This document shows, piece by piece, positions 20,728-32,155 of a stretch of 64,000 nt of DNA (position 1 is the stretch's first letter; each line of letters opens with the position of its first letter). The notes beneath the pieces were generated by a model. It was not told the DNA's origin, did no database searches, and was given only the letters and a program-made list of their open reading frames with translations. Position numbers and translations under genes: made by a program. Source of the DNA: Staphylococcus xylosus NJ (GTDB lineage Bacteria; Bacillota; Bacilli; Staphylococcales; Staphylococcaceae); contig NZ_ANMR01000043.1 of assembly GCF_000338275.1 (NCBI RefSeq), positions 558,001 to 622,000 on the forward strand. The letters are read 5' to 3'.

Positions 20728-22950
20728 TCATTGGTTCATTTCGGTATTTATAGTTAATTGGGAATTTAATTTTATAGTTACCTCTCCATACTCATTTGAT
20801 TGGAAAACTTGAGCACCTAACCTTTTTAATTTAGTTATAACTTCTTGATTCGGTAGATGGTACCGATTTGTCTTACCTACAGAAACAAGACAAATTGTTG
20901 GTTGTATTTTTTGTAAAAATTCATTGCTAGTACTTGTTTTGCTTCCATGATGACCCACTTTTAGTATATCTATCTTTGACAATTTAAAATTACGCAAAAG
21001 TATTTGTTCATTATTAGTGGTAGCATCTCCCATAAACAACATTTTAATCTTATTATATTCTATAAAAGTTACAATAGAATGTTCATTTAAATCCTGTGAA
21101 TACTTAATTGTTGTATCAAGTAAAGTAATATTTGCTTTACCTAAGTTAAATTGTTGTATGTTTTTAAAATCAATTAGCTTTATATGATTTCTCTCACTTT
21201 GGTGGATTAAAGTCTTTAATTTATTCATATTAAAACTCGTTGTATTAATGATTATATTTTTTATCTTGAACTTAGTTATTAAGTAACTTAATTCACCTAT
21301 ATGATCCACGTGGGGATGTGAAATAATAATATAATCTAAAGATGTTAGACCGTGCTTTTTAAGTGTAGGTATTATATGATATTTAGCAATATTATGATTT
21401 CCTTTCATTGCTGAATCCCTAGCTGAGTACATCGATGTGCCACCAGTATCAATAAGTATGCTTTCTCGTTCATTTGTTTCGAATAGAAATGCATCTCCTT
21501 GATTCACATTTAACATTGTTAATTTATAAGAATCATCATGAGGAATGATTGTAGAAATGATATACAAAATAAGCACAGTTATGATAAAACATACATAATA
21601 TTTATGAACTAAAAAAACTAATGCTATAAAAACTGTAACAAAAGTTAAAGTAATAAATATTTCATTAAGTTCAGGTACATGCCATTTATAAATGTTCATG
21701 TGTATGAATAGATTGATAACTACATCATGAAACGTCATTAATAAATTTAGTGGTGTGCTAAGAAAGCTTAGTTCTAGGGGAAAATGTAAGAGGATAACGA
21801 TGAAAATAACAAATGGAAATAGTATAAATGTATAAAAAGGTACAAAAAATAGGTTAGTTATAATACCAATCCATTGAATATGATTAAAATAAATAGCACT
21901 TATAATAAATGAACCCAGTTGCGCAATTAAAGATAGATAGAAAATATTTTTTATCAAATGAGCTTTTTCTAATATTGGAAGAGCAAACAAAATAAAAAAT
22001 GTGATAAGAAAAGAAAATTGAAAGCCTAAATGATAGATAAAAGGTGGATGAAGCGAAGTCATAAAAATAAATGATAGTGATAGTAAATTAAGCGTATTTT
22101 TTGCAATTGATTTAGATAATATAATTAACAAGAGACAAGTTATAGTTGCTCTTATAGCACTTGGAGCTAAATCTATATAAAAAACATATAATGATAAAAT
22201 AACGCAAATAACTATTTTAATGATAACGATTGGGCATTTCATATGGTTTAACAAAAAATATAATATGCTTGTTAATGTACCTATATGCATTCCACTAATG
22301 GCTAATAGATGATATATCCCAATTTCTTTATATTTATCAATGTCGTCTTTACTAATTTCTGATACGTCACCACTTATAAGTGCAAAAACCTTACCCGTAG
22401 ATTCTATGTGTAAATGCTTAAGTCGTTCTAATACGTACTGTTTGTGATAATCTAAAATATATGAATAATCGCTTTTGGATTTATAACAACTATTAAAATC
22501 AATATTATTTATAAAAAGTGATAATTGGCTATACGGGTGATTGTTGTACGACTTAAATATGGCATCAATTTTGCAATTTTGCCAAACAATTTTTGATTGT
22601 ACTGCCCTAGCATTTTCACTTTTTATTTGATAATAATATTTAAAAGTACGCTTTCCTATTTTGACGTTTCCAGTTAATTTTTTATTGTTCAAATTTGGCT
22701 TGTTTATAAAATAAGCTTGAGTATGCACAGTTTGTTTCGTTAAAAAGTTATGTTGTTCAACTGTCACTTTTAAATGATATTGAAAATAAATATTAGATAA
22801 TATTGATATTAATATAATGAATAGCATTTGAAACCATCTTAATCTTTTTCTAATACCTATCACCATTATGATTAAAAAGATCAGCATCGACAATGATTTG
22901 ACATGTAGCCATAAAATACCAACTAAATATGCTAATGCATAAAAAATCAA
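20728..22950 (-). CDS. comEC: DNA uptake channel protein ComEC
   Basis: ComEC is the inner-membrane channel for transforming single-stranded DNA. The 740-residue protein has an N-terminal hydrophobic and OB-like region (about 1-180), the multi-helix Competence domain (about 200-450) and a C-terminal metallo-beta-lactamase domain with HPHVDH near residue 545 and 'GHHGS' near 670. The gene is intact. Its start is a TTG only 4 nt after comEB with a weak ribosome binding site, so translation may depend on comEB coupling. A slightly downstream start is possible. Confidence 0.92.
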   Translation of the reverse strand: MIFYALAYLVGILWLHVKSLSMLIFLIIMVIGIRKRLRWFQMLFIILISILSNIYFQYHLKVTVEQHNFLTKQTVHTQAYFINKPNLNNKKLTGNVKIGKRTFKYYYQIKSENARAVQSKIVWQNCKIDAIFKSYNNHPYSQLSLFINNIDFNSCYKSKSDYSYILDYHKQYVLERLKHLHIESTGKVFALISGDVSEISKDDIDKYKEIGIYHLLAISGMHIGTLTSILYFLLNHMKCPIVIIKIVICVILSLYVFYIDLAPSAIRATITCLLLIILSKSIAKNTLNLLSLSFIFMTSLHPPFIYHLGFQFSFLITFFILFALPILEKAHLIKNIFYLSLIAQLGSFIISAIYFNHIQWIGIITNLFFVPFYTFILFPFVIFIVILLHFPLELSFLSTPLNLLMTFHDVVINLFIHMNIYKWHVPELNEIFITLTFVTVFIALVFLVHKYYVCFIITVLILYIISTIIPHDDSYKLTMLNVNQGDAFLFETNERESILIDTGGTSMYSARDSAMKGNHNIAKYHIIPTLKKHGLTSLDYIIISHPHVDHIGELSYLITKFKIKNIIINTTSFNMNKLKTLIHQSERNHIKLIDFKNIQQFNLGKANITLLDTTIKYSQDLNEHSIVTFIEYNKIKMLFMGDATTNNEQILLRNFKLSKIDILKVGHHGSKTSTSNEFLQKIQPTICLVSVGKTNRYHLPNQEVITKLKRLGAQVFQSNEYGEVTIKLNSQLTINTEMNQ

Positions 22951-22954
22951 AAAG

Positions 22955-23416
22955 TTATTGATTCATTAAGTATTGTGCTACATGTTCTTGATTGAAAGGG
23001 ATTTTCGTGTGTTCGATACCTGATTGATCTAATAATTTCAACGCATAATCGTGATTGTGATAATCTTCAGCGTAATAAATTGTTTTAATTCCTGCTTGTA
23101 TAATTGACTTCGTACAATTCAAACAAGGAAAATGAGTAACATAAATTGTTGCACCATCAGTAGATACTCCCTGTTTAGCACACTGTAATAAGGCATTCAT
23201 TTCAGCATGTATAGTGCGTATACAGTGACCATCTTCTAATAAACAACCTTCATCAATGCAATGAACCTCACCTGATACAGACCCGTTGTATCCTCCAGCT
23301 ATAATTCTATTATCCTTTACAACAGTAGCGCCTACTGACAAGCGTTGACACGTAGAGCGTAATGCCAATAAATGACTTTGTGCCATAAAATATTCTTCCC
23401 ATTTAATGCGATCCAT
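22955..23416 (-). CDS. comEB: dCMP deaminase family protein ComEB
   Basis: A zinc-dependent deoxycytidylate deaminase encoded in the competence locus; it is not needed for DNA uptake in Bacillus. The active site is complete: H70-A-E72 and P97-C98-x2-C101. The 153-residue length and the N-terminal 'WEEYFMAQSHLLALRSTC' match the family. GGAGGCTATCATC precedes the ATG. It lies between comEA and comEC. Confidence 0.94.
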   Translation of the reverse strand: MDRIKWEEYFMAQSHLLALRSTCQRLSVGATVVKDNRIIAGGYNGSVSGEVHCIDEGCLLEDGHCIRTIHAEMNALLQCAKQGVSTDGATIYVTHFPCLNCTKSIIQAGIKTIYYAEDYHNHDYALKLLDQSGIEHTKIPFNQEHVAQYLMNQ

Positions 23417-23500
23417 GATGATAGCCTCCGTCTTTTGATTAAAATAAAATTTTGATTTAATTATAGGTTAATTTGTATCATTTAAAAATGCAACAAAAAC

Positions 23501-24214
23501 TTAAACTACAAAATAATCACTTATCTTTTCCAGTGTTTTTGACCCTATGCCTTTAACTTCTTTCAATTGCTCCACTGATTCAAAATTGCCATGTTGCTCT
23601 CTATATTCAATAATAGATTTAGCTTTTGTAGGACCAATACCATTTACACTTAACAATTGAGTTTCGCTAGCACTATTTAAGTTTATTTTCCCTTCTTGTC
23701 TATCGTTCAATTCAGTTTTCAAAGCTAGCGTTTGGTCTTGTTGATGGTTATTTGATTTACTTGAATCATTAGTACTTGCGACTGCTGTTTCTCCCTTTTG
23801 GGGAATATAAATAACTTTTTGGTCCAACAACTTTTCTGCAAGGTTAATCGTTGAAAGATCTGCATTATCCAAAACCTGCGCTTTATCTAATAACTGTTTG
23901 ACTCTATCTGTAGACTTCATCTCGTAGATATTAGGATGTTTAACCGCACCTTTTACATCTACAATAATAACTTCATTTTTGGATTTTCTAGGATTTTCTT
24001 TGCGTTTAATATTGGATTCAGTTTCATTAGATTGAGATTCACTTGCAGCTTTATTTATAGATACTGTTGAAATTTCGTTCATCTCTTTGTCATCCGTGTG
24101 AATAAATTTATTGCCTAAAAAAATAAGTGTTAGTAATAAAACGATTGAAATAATGCTAAATATAATTTTATATTTGTTAATAATTTCTTTCCATCTTTCC
24201 CATTGAAACAACAT
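23501..24214 (-). CDS. comEA: DNA receptor ComEA
   Basis: ComEA binds double-stranded DNA at the outer face of the membrane during transformation. From the ATG at 24214 it is 237 residues: one transmembrane segment (about 13-35), a Ser/Asn/Lys-rich spacer, an SLBB-like domain (about 82-140), a second spacer, and a C-terminal helix-hairpin-helix pair with 'VNGIGPTKAKSIIEY' and 'VKGIGSKTLEKI'. AAAGGAGTGATTTTT precedes this ATG; the longer ORF to 24235 begins inside the hairpin described below. The ribosome binding site is buried in a 14-bp stem. Confidence 0.93.
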   Translation of the reverse strand: MLFQWERWKEIINKYKIIFSIISIVLLLTLIFLGNKFIHTDDKEMNEISTVSINKAASESQSNETESNIKRKENPRKSKNEVIIVDVKGAVKHPNIYEMKSTDRVKQLLDKAQVLDNADLSTINLAEKLLDQKVIYIPQKGETAVASTNDSSKSNNHQQDQTLALKTELNDRQEGKINLNSASETQLLSVNGIGPTKAKSIIEYREQHGNFESVEQLKEVKGIGSKTLEKISDYFVV

Positions 24215-24215
24215 A

Positions 24216-24258
24216 AAAATCACTCCTTTATACAATACACGTACAAAGGAGTGATTTT
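24216..24258 (-). promoter_or_regulatory. Hairpin sequestering the comEA ribosome binding site
   Basis: AAAATCACTCCTTT and AAAGGAGTGATTTT form a perfect 14-bp stem with a 15-nt loop between the yqeM stop and the comEA start. The 3' arm (24216-24229) is the comEA Shine-Dalgarno. It may also act as a weak terminator for the upstream genes (short T tail TTTTT). Confidence 0.75.
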
Positions 24259-24262
24259 ACTT

Positions 24263-24979
24263 TTATTTTTTAACAATGAAAAACAAGCGGTGCCCTTCAG
24301 CATCATGATTATCAATTTCAAAATCAACAAATGTCTGAATATCCTTAAAACCTACTTGAGCAAGCATATCCTTGTATTCTGATTCTAGATAGGTACGCTG
24401 ATAGTGAGATTCATCAAATCGATTATACTTACCATCAGATTGCCTAATGAAAAATGACATATCATGCCATACACTTAATGGTTCTTCACCTTTAACAGCT
24501 TCCCATCCAAGAAATACATCATCCGATTCATCTATATAACTTTGATTATTAAATAAAGTATCCATTTTAAAACTTGTGTGTACATCAAACATAAATACAC
24601 CATTATTATCTAAATGCTCGAAAATACGTTTGAAAGTAGCAACAACATGCTCTGTCTCTGGTAGATAATTTAATGAATCGCAAAAAATAGTGATAACATC
24701 AAATGATGTGTTGAGTTGAAAATCAGTCATATCGCCTTCTAGCCAATTAACATGTTCTGATTTTTGTGTTGCTATCGCAAGCATATCGATACTAAGGTCC
24801 ATCCCAGTCACTTGTTTAAATTCATTAAATAATGACGTTAAGCTGCCTGTACCGCATCCTATATCTAGGATAGAGCCTTTATTTTCTGCAAAATAATTTA
24901 CAATCTCTAACCAAGACTCATAAGGTTGATCAAGCGTTAACTGATCGTAAAACAGGCTCATTTCTTCATATTGAGACAT
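24263..24979 (-). CDS. yqeM: Class I SAM-dependent methyltransferase (YqeM-like)
   Basis: A 238-residue class I methyltransferase with motif I 'ILDIGCGTGSLT' (about 39-50) and motif II-like 'VTGMDLSIDML'. The substrate is not known. It starts 2 nt after rsfS, the standard yqeK-rsfS-yqeM order next to the comE genes in Bacillus and Staphylococcus. The link to ribosome-silencing genes suggests an RNA or translation role, but that is inference. Confidence 0.88.
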   Translation of the reverse strand: MSQYEEMSLFYDQLTLDQPYESWLEIVNYFAENKGSILDIGCGTGSLTSLFNEFKQVTGMDLSIDMLAIATQKSEHVNWLEGDMTDFQLNTSFDVITIFCDSLNYLPETEHVVATFKRIFEHLDNNGVFMFDVHTSFKMDTLFNNQSYIDESDDVFLGWEAVKGEEPLSVWHDMSFFIRQSDGKYNRFDESHYQRTYLESEYKDMLAQVGFKDIQTFVDFEIDNHDAEGHRLFFIVKK

Positions 24980-24981
24980 AA

Positions 24982-25335
24982 TTAATAAACTACCTGTCTA
25001 TATGATTCTAATGGTGCATCTCTATATAATTTTTCAATATTATAATAATCTCTTTCGTCTTTGTGGAAAACGTGTACGACTACATTTGCTAAATCAATAA
25101 GAATCCATCTCGCTTCATTAAAGCCTTCCATACGCTTAACTTCAATTTCTGCTTCATTAGCTGCGTCTTTAACTGCTCGTGCAATTGATTGAACTTGTTT
25201 TTCATTATTTCCGTGACAAACTACGAAATAATCTGTCATATCGCTAATACCTTTCATATTTAATGAAATAATATCTTCTGCTTTTTTATTCTCTGTTGCT
25301 TCGACAGCTAGCTTTAATAGTTGATCTGATTTCAT
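24982..25335 (-). CDS. rsfS: Ribosomal silencing factor RsfS
   Basis: RsfS binds ribosomal protein L14 and blocks joining of 30S and 50S subunits under nutrient limitation. The 117 residues fit the DUF143 family, with 'DYFVVCHGNNEKQV' (about 34-47) and 'EGFNEARWILIDLANVVVHV'. Its start is directly next to the yqeK stop. Confidence 0.96.
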   Translation of the reverse strand: MKSDQLLKLAVEATENKKAEDIISLNMKGISDMTDYFVVCHGNNEKQVQSIARAVKDAANEAEIEVKRMEGFNEARWILIDLANVVVHVFHKDERDYYNIEKLYRDAPLESYRQVVY

Positions 25336-26772
<1,437 letters not shown>

Positions 26773-26783
26773 AATTAGCTCCT

Positions 26784-27581
26784 TTATAAATGCTTTAAAA
26801 CTGCCTCTTTCATAATTTGGATTTGAGGTAGTTCATTTGTCCATATTTTAAAACTCTCTGCCCCTTGATATACAAACATATCAAGGCCATTGTGAATTGG
26901 ATTTCCTTTCGCTTCTGCTATTTCTAAAATAGGCGTTTTAAAAGGTACATACACAATATCACTAACTAAAGTTCGCGAATCTAAATTATCTAGATTTATA
27001 ACTACTTCCTTGTTTTCATGCATACCGGCAGGTGTTGTATTAATCACGATATCAAATTCATCTAGTGCTTTTTCAGCTTCTTCCAAAGTAATTTGGTTCA
27101 CATCTAAATCCCAATTTTCAAAACGTTTCAAAGTTCTATTAGCAATTGTTAATTTAGAGTGTACATGCTTAACTAATTCATTTGCAATACCTTTACTTGC
27201 ACCGCCAGCGCCTAAAATTAATATATAAGCATTTTCCAAATCTGGATATACCTGTTTTAAGCCAGTTACATACCCAATACCATCTGTATTGTAGCCAATC
27301 CATTTACCATCTTCAATTTTCACTGTATTAACAGCGCCAACTGTCTTGGATTGATCATCTATTTCATCTAGATATGGCAATATATTTTCTTTATGAGGAA
27401 TCGTCACATTAAATCCAGAAAGTGCTTTTTCATCAATAATTTCTTTGATTAGGTGAAATTGGTCTTCTGGTATGTTAATTGCTTCATAAGATGATGGATT
27501 GTTTAACGCTTCAAAATTCGCATTATGCATGATCGGGGATAATGAATGTACTATTGGGTTACCTATTACCGCATATTTCAT
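26784..27581 (-). CDS. aroE: Shikimate dehydrogenase
   Basis: AroE reduces 3-dehydroshikimate to shikimate with NADPH in aromatic amino acid synthesis. The 265-residue protein has the substrate site 'NVTIPHKE' (K about 65) and the cofactor loop 'LGAGGASKG' (about 124-132), then 'NTTPAGMH'. It lies 12 nt after yqeH, the usual place in staphylococci. Confidence 0.97.
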   Translation of the reverse strand: MKYAVIGNPIVHSLSPIMHNANFEALNNPSSYEAINIPEDQFHLIKEIIDEKALSGFNVTIPHKENILPYLDEIDDQSKTVGAVNTVKIEDGKWIGYNTDGIGYVTGLKQVYPDLENAYILILGAGGASKGIANELVKHVHSKLTIANRTLKRFENWDLDVNQITLEEAEKALDEFDIVINTTPAGMHENKEVVINLDNLDSRTLVSDIVYVPFKTPILEIAEAKGNPIHNGLDMFVYQGAESFKIWTNELPQIQIMKEAVLKHL

Positions 27582-27593
27582 GTTTATGCCACC

Positions 27594-28700
27594 TTACATT
27601 ATTGAATTTCTTAATACTACATCAACATTTTTAGGTACGCGAATTATAACTTTAGCACCTTCATCAATTGTAATAAACCCTAAACCAGAAATCATCACGT
27701 CGCGTTTTTCTTTTCCAGTTTCCAACCTTACCGCTTTAACATTTTTTAAGTCAAAATGCTCTGGGTTATTAGGTGGCGCAAGTACAGCACCTAACTGATT
27801 GCGCCATAATTCATTGGCATTTTCAGTTTTGGTACGGTGTATATTTAATTCGTTAGAAAAATAACAGACTAGTGGTCGTTTCCCACCACTTACGTAATCG
27901 ATTCTTGCTAGTCCACCAAAGAATAGAGTTTGACCTTCATTTAATTGGTATATACGTTGTTTAACTTCCTTTTTCGGCATGATTGTCTTAAGTTCATTTT
28001 CAGTGACATAATGTGTCATTTGATGTTCTTGAATAACACCAGGTGTATCATACATGAAAGAAGTATCGTCTAAAGGAATATCAATCATATCTAAAGTCGT
28101 ACCTGGAAATCTTGATGTTGTTACTACGTCTTTTTCGCCAACACTTCGTTCAATTAATTTATTAATAAGCGTTGATTTACCTACATTTGTCGTACCTACA
28201 ATATAAACGTCTTCACTGTTTCTTAATGTATTGATTGAATTTAATAAATCTTCAATCCCTTCATTTTTTTCAGCAGAAATAAGTACAACATCATCAGCTT
28301 CTAGCCCATATTTTCTAGCTGTCTTTTTCAGCCACTCTTTCACACGACGCTTATTAATTTGTTTAGGTAATAAATCTACTTTATTGGCTACTAAAATAAT
28401 CTTTTTGTTACCTACAATACGTTTAATTGCATTAATAAATGAACCTTCAAAATCAAATACATCAACTACATTAACAACAATACCGCTTCTATCAGCTAAG
28501 CCATTAAGTAATTTTAAGAAGTCTTCACTATCTAACCCTACATCTTGTACTTCGTTGTAATTCTTTAATCTAAAGCATCTTTTACAAATGACATCCTCGC
28601 GGTATAAATTATGTTCTGGTACATAACCGGGCGCATTTGGATCTTCAGCTTGTAATGGAGCACCGCAACCAATACATTTCAATATTTCAGTTTCAGCCAA
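27594..28700 (-). CDS. yqeH: Ribosome biogenesis GTPase YqeH
   Basis: YqeH is a circularly permuted GTPase needed for 30S assembly. The order is visible: zinc finger C9/C12/C39/C42, then NKVD (106-109, G4), then the P-loop GTTNVGKS (169-176, G1) and 'DTPGV' (G3) after it. The C-terminal treble-clef RNA-binding part completes 368 residues. It is adjacent to yqeG (one base) and aroE. Confidence 0.97.
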   Translation of the reverse strand: MAETEILKCIGCGAPLQAEDPNAPGYVPEHNLYREDVICKRCFRLKNYNEVQDVGLDSEDFLKLLNGLADRSGIVVNVVDVFDFEGSFINAIKRIVGNKKIILVANKVDLLPKQINKRRVKEWLKKTARKYGLEADDVVLISAEKNEGIEDLLNSINTLRNSEDVYIVGTTNVGKSTLINKLIERSVGEKDVVTTSRFPGTTLDMIDIPLDDTSFMYDTPGVIQEHQMTHYVTENELKTIMPKKEVKQRIYQLNEGQTLFFGGLARIDYVSGGKRPLVCYFSNELNIHRTKTENANELWRNQLGAVLAPPNNPEHFDLKNVKAVRLETGKEKRDVMISGLGFITIDEGAKVIIRVPKNVDVVLRNSIM

Positions 28701-29228
28701 TCAGTTTTCCTCCCATGTAATATAACCTTTTTTTCTAAAGTGTTGTAACAATCTTCGCTCGATTAAACGATTAAATTTTGTTATAAAACCATCTGTTTGC
28801 TTTACAGGAACAACCATAATTGTAAATAAGCCTCTTCTATTACCACCAAATACATCTGTTAGCATTTGATCTCCTATTACTACAATCTCAGAGGGTTTCA
28901 AATTCATTAATTTTGATGCTTGGTTAAAAGCTCTACCTCTTGGTTTTTTCGCCCTAAATATATAATCAACTTTTAATGATTCTGAAAAACTTCCAACACG
29001 TTGTTTATTATTATTAGAAACAATTGTTACTGTAATACCTGCTTCTTTTGCTTGTTCAAACCATTGCTTAACAGCCTCTGTTGGATTTGCTACATCCCAT
29101 CCTACAAGTGTATTATCTAAATCTGTAATTATACCTTTAACACCAGATGCTGCAAGTTTTTCAATATCTATTTGAAAAATAGATTGAACATATTCATTTG
29201 GCATAAAATAATGCTTTATCATACCCAT
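28701..29228 (-). CDS. yqeG: YqeG-family HAD IIIA phosphatase
   Basis: A 175-residue HAD-superfamily hydrolase with motif I DLDNT (36-40), motif II 'TIVSNN' and the motif III 'KPRG...VIGDQ' region. The physiological substrate is unknown. It precedes yqeH with no gap. The short ORF start 'MGMIKHYFMP' could alternatively begin at the second ATG. Confidence 0.92.
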   Translation of the reverse strand: MGMIKHYFMPNEYVQSIFQIDIEKLAASGVKGIITDLDNTLVGWDVANPTEAVKQWFEQAKEAGITVTIVSNNNKQRVGSFSESLKVDYIFRAKKPRGRAFNQASKLMNLKPSEIVVIGDQMLTDVFGGNRRGLFTIMVVPVKQTDGFITKFNRLIERRLLQHFRKKGYITWEEN

Positions 29229-29243
29229 TTTATTTTCACCTTT

Positions 29244-29930
29244 TTATATAGTTTTAATTAAGTGTTCTACGATTCCACTTGAAGATATTGCTGCTTTTTC
29301 TAAAAATGCTTCAAATGTTATACCCGCATCGCCATCTGCTAAATCTGAAATTGCTCGAGTAATTATAAATGGCATGTTGAATTGATGACAAGTTTGTGCA
29401 ATCGCCGTGGCTTCCATTTCCGCTGCCATAGCTTGCGGAAAATTTGCTTTAATTGCCGTGCGTTGTTCACTTGTACCAATAAAACTATCCCCACTAACGA
29501 TCAAGCCTGTCTTGGCATTGATTTGTTGTTGCTTAATAGCTTCAATTGCTTTATCTATTAATTCTTTATCTGCAACAAATTGCGCCGGCATTTGTGGGAT
29601 TTGTCCTAATTGATAGCCAAAAGCTCTTGCGTCTGCATCATGATAGGCAACCGTATCACTTACGACAACATCTCCTACATTTAATGATTTGTCTAGTGCA
29701 CCAGCAGAACCTGTGTTAATAATTAAGTTAGGCTTAAATTGATTAATTAATAATGTAGTTGAAATCGCTACATTCACTTTACCAATACCACTCTGTGTAA
29801 GAATTATGTCTTTGCCTTCTAAATTCCCTTTATAAAAGATTACATGCGCGATTTTAATTTCTTCTAAATTTTTTATTTTATCTTTTAAGATTGCTACTTC
29901 TTCTTCCATAGCACCTATAATACCAATCAC
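29244..29930 (-). CDS. mtnN: 5'-methylthioadenosine/S-adenosylhomocysteine nucleosidase
   Basis: MtnN (Pfs) cleaves methylthioadenosine and S-adenosylhomocysteine, supporting methyl recycling and AI-2 precursor supply. The 228-residue protein has the general acid Glu in '[10 protein letters not shown]' (about 7-16), 'SGDSFIGT' and the catalytic Asp in '[10 protein letters not shown]'. It is the first gene of the long minus-strand run to holA. Confidence 0.97.
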   Translation of the reverse strand: MIGIIGAMEEEVAILKDKIKNLEEIKIAHVIFYKGNLEGKDIILTQSGIGKVNVAISTTLLINQFKPNLIINTGSAGALDKSLNVGDVVVSDTVAYHDADARAFGYQLGQIPQMPAQFVADKELIDKAIEAIKQQQINAKTGLIVSGDSFIGTSEQRTAIKANFPQAMAAEMEATAIAQTCHQFNMPFIITRAISDLADGDAGITFEAFLEKAAISSSGIVEHLIKTI

Positions 29931-30103
29931 ATTTATTCACCTCATCTTAAAATCCTAGCCTTTGTTATTCTACCACATTTAAAGAAATAGCTCGATATTA
30001 GTTCTATGTTTTTATTCAAATTCCAAATACTCAATTCATTATCTATTTCGATTATTAATCTAAACTATTTCTATCATATTTAATTATTACGCAAATAATA
30101 GTT

Positions 30104-30147
30104 AAAACCCTGTAAGTATGCATCAATGACATTACTTACAGGGTTTT
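30104..30147 (-). terminator. Intrinsic terminator of the pxp-NRAMP operon
   Basis: AAAACCCTGTAAGTA and TACTTACAGGGTTTT form a perfect 15-bp stem 13 nt past the transporter stop; it can work in both directions. Confidence 0.85.
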
Positions 30148-30160
30148 ATAAAATTATTTA

Positions 30161-31393
30161 TTAACTACCAAATAATTCAGTTAGTCCTTGTAATGAGAAC
30201 ACTCCTGTTACAATAGTTACTATGACTGCAACAATACCAAAAATCAGCATCCACGTTGGGTGTTTATAATCTCCAACTATAGATTTACGTTTACTAGCAA
30301 TTAATATTGTACCTAACGTAATTGGTAAAATCAAACCATTTAATGCCCCTGCAACTATTAATAGTGTTACAGGCTTACCTAGTAATAAGAACACTAAAGT
30401 TGAAAACACAATAAAACTAATTACAATAATATTTGTTTTATTATAGACTGATTTATGAAGTGTTTTTAAGAACGTAGCACTCGTATATGCAGAACCAATA
30501 ACTGATGACATGGCTGCAGCAAATAATACAACACCAAAAATATTACGTCCTATCGGTCCTAGAACATGTTCAAACACAGAAGCTGGTGGGTTTTCTGAGT
30601 TTAATGTTACGCCTGTAACTACTACACCTAGTACTGCTAAGAATAGCAATGTTCTTAAAACACCTGTTGTTAAAATACCTGAGATGGCTGCTTTATTTAC
30701 AAATGGTAAGTATGCCTTCCCTTGAATGCCTGAGTCTAATATTCTATGTGCTCCTGCAAAAGTAATATAACCACCAACCGTACCACCGACTAAAGTAATT
30801 ATAGGCAAGACTAGTGCAAGTGGTTGCTCAGGCATCACTATATGTTTGGCCGCTTCAGCATAAGGTGGATTAGCTTTGAACATAACAAATGCTACTACAA
30901 TAATCATCAATACGCCTAAGAACATTGTAACTACATCCATTATTTTCTGTCCGCTTTTACTAATAAAAATACCAATTGATAAGACGGCGGTAATTGCTGC
31001 ACCAATTTTAACGTCTAATCCAAATATGGCATTTAGGCCTAGTCCAGCACCAGCAATATTACCAATGTTAAATGCGAGACCGCCTATTGCGATAAGAATA
31101 GAAATAAATGTTCCTAGCCCATTGAATATTTCATTAGCTATTTCTTGTCCTCGTTTTCCAGTTACAACTAATACACGCCAAATATTGATTTGTGCACCTA
31201 TGTCAATAATTATTGATAACAAAATTGCAAACGCAAAACTTGATGCAAATTGTGCAGTAAAAACAGCAGTTTGTGTTAAAAATGCTGGCCCTATTGCAGA
31301 TGTCGCCATTAAAAATACTGACCCTAATAGTAGTCTTTTGTGGTTCTTAGTAAACTTAAATTCTTGCTCATCTGACTTTAATCTTTCCCCCAT
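30161..31393 (-). CDS. NRAMP-like membrane transporter (YcsG-type)
   Basis: A 410-residue polytopic membrane protein with about 11 hydrophobic segments, related to NRAMP metal transporters. The first helix reads 'ATSAIGPAFLTQTAVF', which differs from the metal-binding DPGN of true manganese transporters, so metal transport is doubtful. It is the last gene of the 5-oxoprolinase operon, 3 nt after pxpA, like Bacillus ycsG beside ycsF. Import of 5-oxoproline or a linked solute is plausible but not shown. Confidence 0.85.
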   Translation of the reverse strand: MGERLKSDEQEFKFTKNHKRLLLGSVFLMATSAIGPAFLTQTAVFTAQFASSFAFAILLSIIIDIGAQINIWRVLVVTGKRGQEIANEIFNGLGTFISILIAIGGLAFNIGNIAGAGLGLNAIFGLDVKIGAAITAVLSIGIFISKSGQKIMDVVTMFLGVLMIIVVAFVMFKANPPYAEAAKHIVMPEQPLALVLPIITLVGGTVGGYITFAGAHRILDSGIQGKAYLPFVNKAAISGILTTGVLRTLLFLAVLGVVVTGVTLNSENPPASVFEHVLGPIGRNIFGVVLFAAAMSSVIGSAYTSATFLKTLHKSVYNKTNIIVISFIVFSTLVFLLLGKPVTLLIVAGALNGLILPITLGTILIASKRKSIVGDYKHPTWMLIFGIVAVIVTIVTGVFSLQGLTELFGS

Positions 31394-31396
31394 AAT

Positions 31397-32155
31397 TTAG
31401 CCCTCCAGCCTTGAAATAGAAATACCTTCTTTCGATAATCTTTCTCTTATTTGCGATACAAATTCAAGCGCATGCGCACCATCTCCATGTACGCAAATAG
31501 TATCAGCTTCTATACCTATTGTATTGTTATTTTTGGTAATAACTTTTTGTGATTTTACCATATTTATAACTTGTTCGATAGCTTCATTTGTATCTGTAAT
31601 AAGTGCATTGGCATCTTTCCTACTTACAAGCTGTCCATCATCTTCATAGCGTCTGTCAGCAAACACTTCTGAAGCAGTTGTTAACCCTACTGATTTAGCT
31701 TCAGATATAAGCAATGTATTTGATAGTCCAACAAATATCAGTGATTCATCAAAGTCATAAACTGCTTGCGCAATTGCTTGTGCAATTGCTTTATCTCTTG
31801 CTCCCATTTGATATAGCGCTCCATGAGGTTTGACATGATTCAATGAAACATCATGTATTTTACAAAATCCTGAAAGTGCACCAAGTTGATAAACTACAAT
31901 ATCGTAAATCTCATTCGGTGTAATATCCATATTTCTGCGACCAAACCCTTGCAAGTCCGGTAAACCTGGATGTGCACCAATTCCAATATCATGTTTTTTT
32001 GCGAGTGCAATCGTTTGATTCATAACATGTTGATCACCAGCATGAAAACCACAAGCAATATTTGCTGATGTAACGAGTGGGATAATATCTTTGTCGCCAC
32101 CAAAAGAATAATTACCAAATGCTTCACCTAAATCGCAATTTAAATCCACTTTCAT
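31397..32155 (-). CDS. pxpA: 5-oxoprolinase subunit PxpA
   Basis: PxpA (LamB/YcsF family) is one component of the ATP-dependent prokaryotic 5-oxoprolinase that opens pyroglutamate to glutamate. The 252-residue protein starts '[14 protein letters not shown]' and has GFHAGD, AHPGLPD and VKPHGALY motifs, all typical. It overlaps accC by 4 bases and is followed by the NRAMP-like gene. Confidence 0.95.
   Translation of the reverse strand: MKVDLNCDLGEAFGNYSFGGDKDIIPLVTSANIACGFHAGDQHVMNQTIALAKKHDIGIGAHPGLPDLQGFGRRNMDITPNEIYDIVVYQLGALSGFCKIHDVSLNHVKPHGALYQMGARDKAIAQAIAQAVYDFDESLIFVGLSNTLLISEAKSVGLTTASEVFADRRYEDDGQLVSRKDANALITDTNEAIEQVINMVKSQKVITKNNNTIGIEADTICVHGDGAHALEFVSQIRERLSKEGISISRLEG

Noticed and set aside
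30876..31400. A 174-codon plus-strand ORF opposite the NRAMP-like gene
   Set aside because: Shadow of a membrane-protein frame, with no ribosome binding site.
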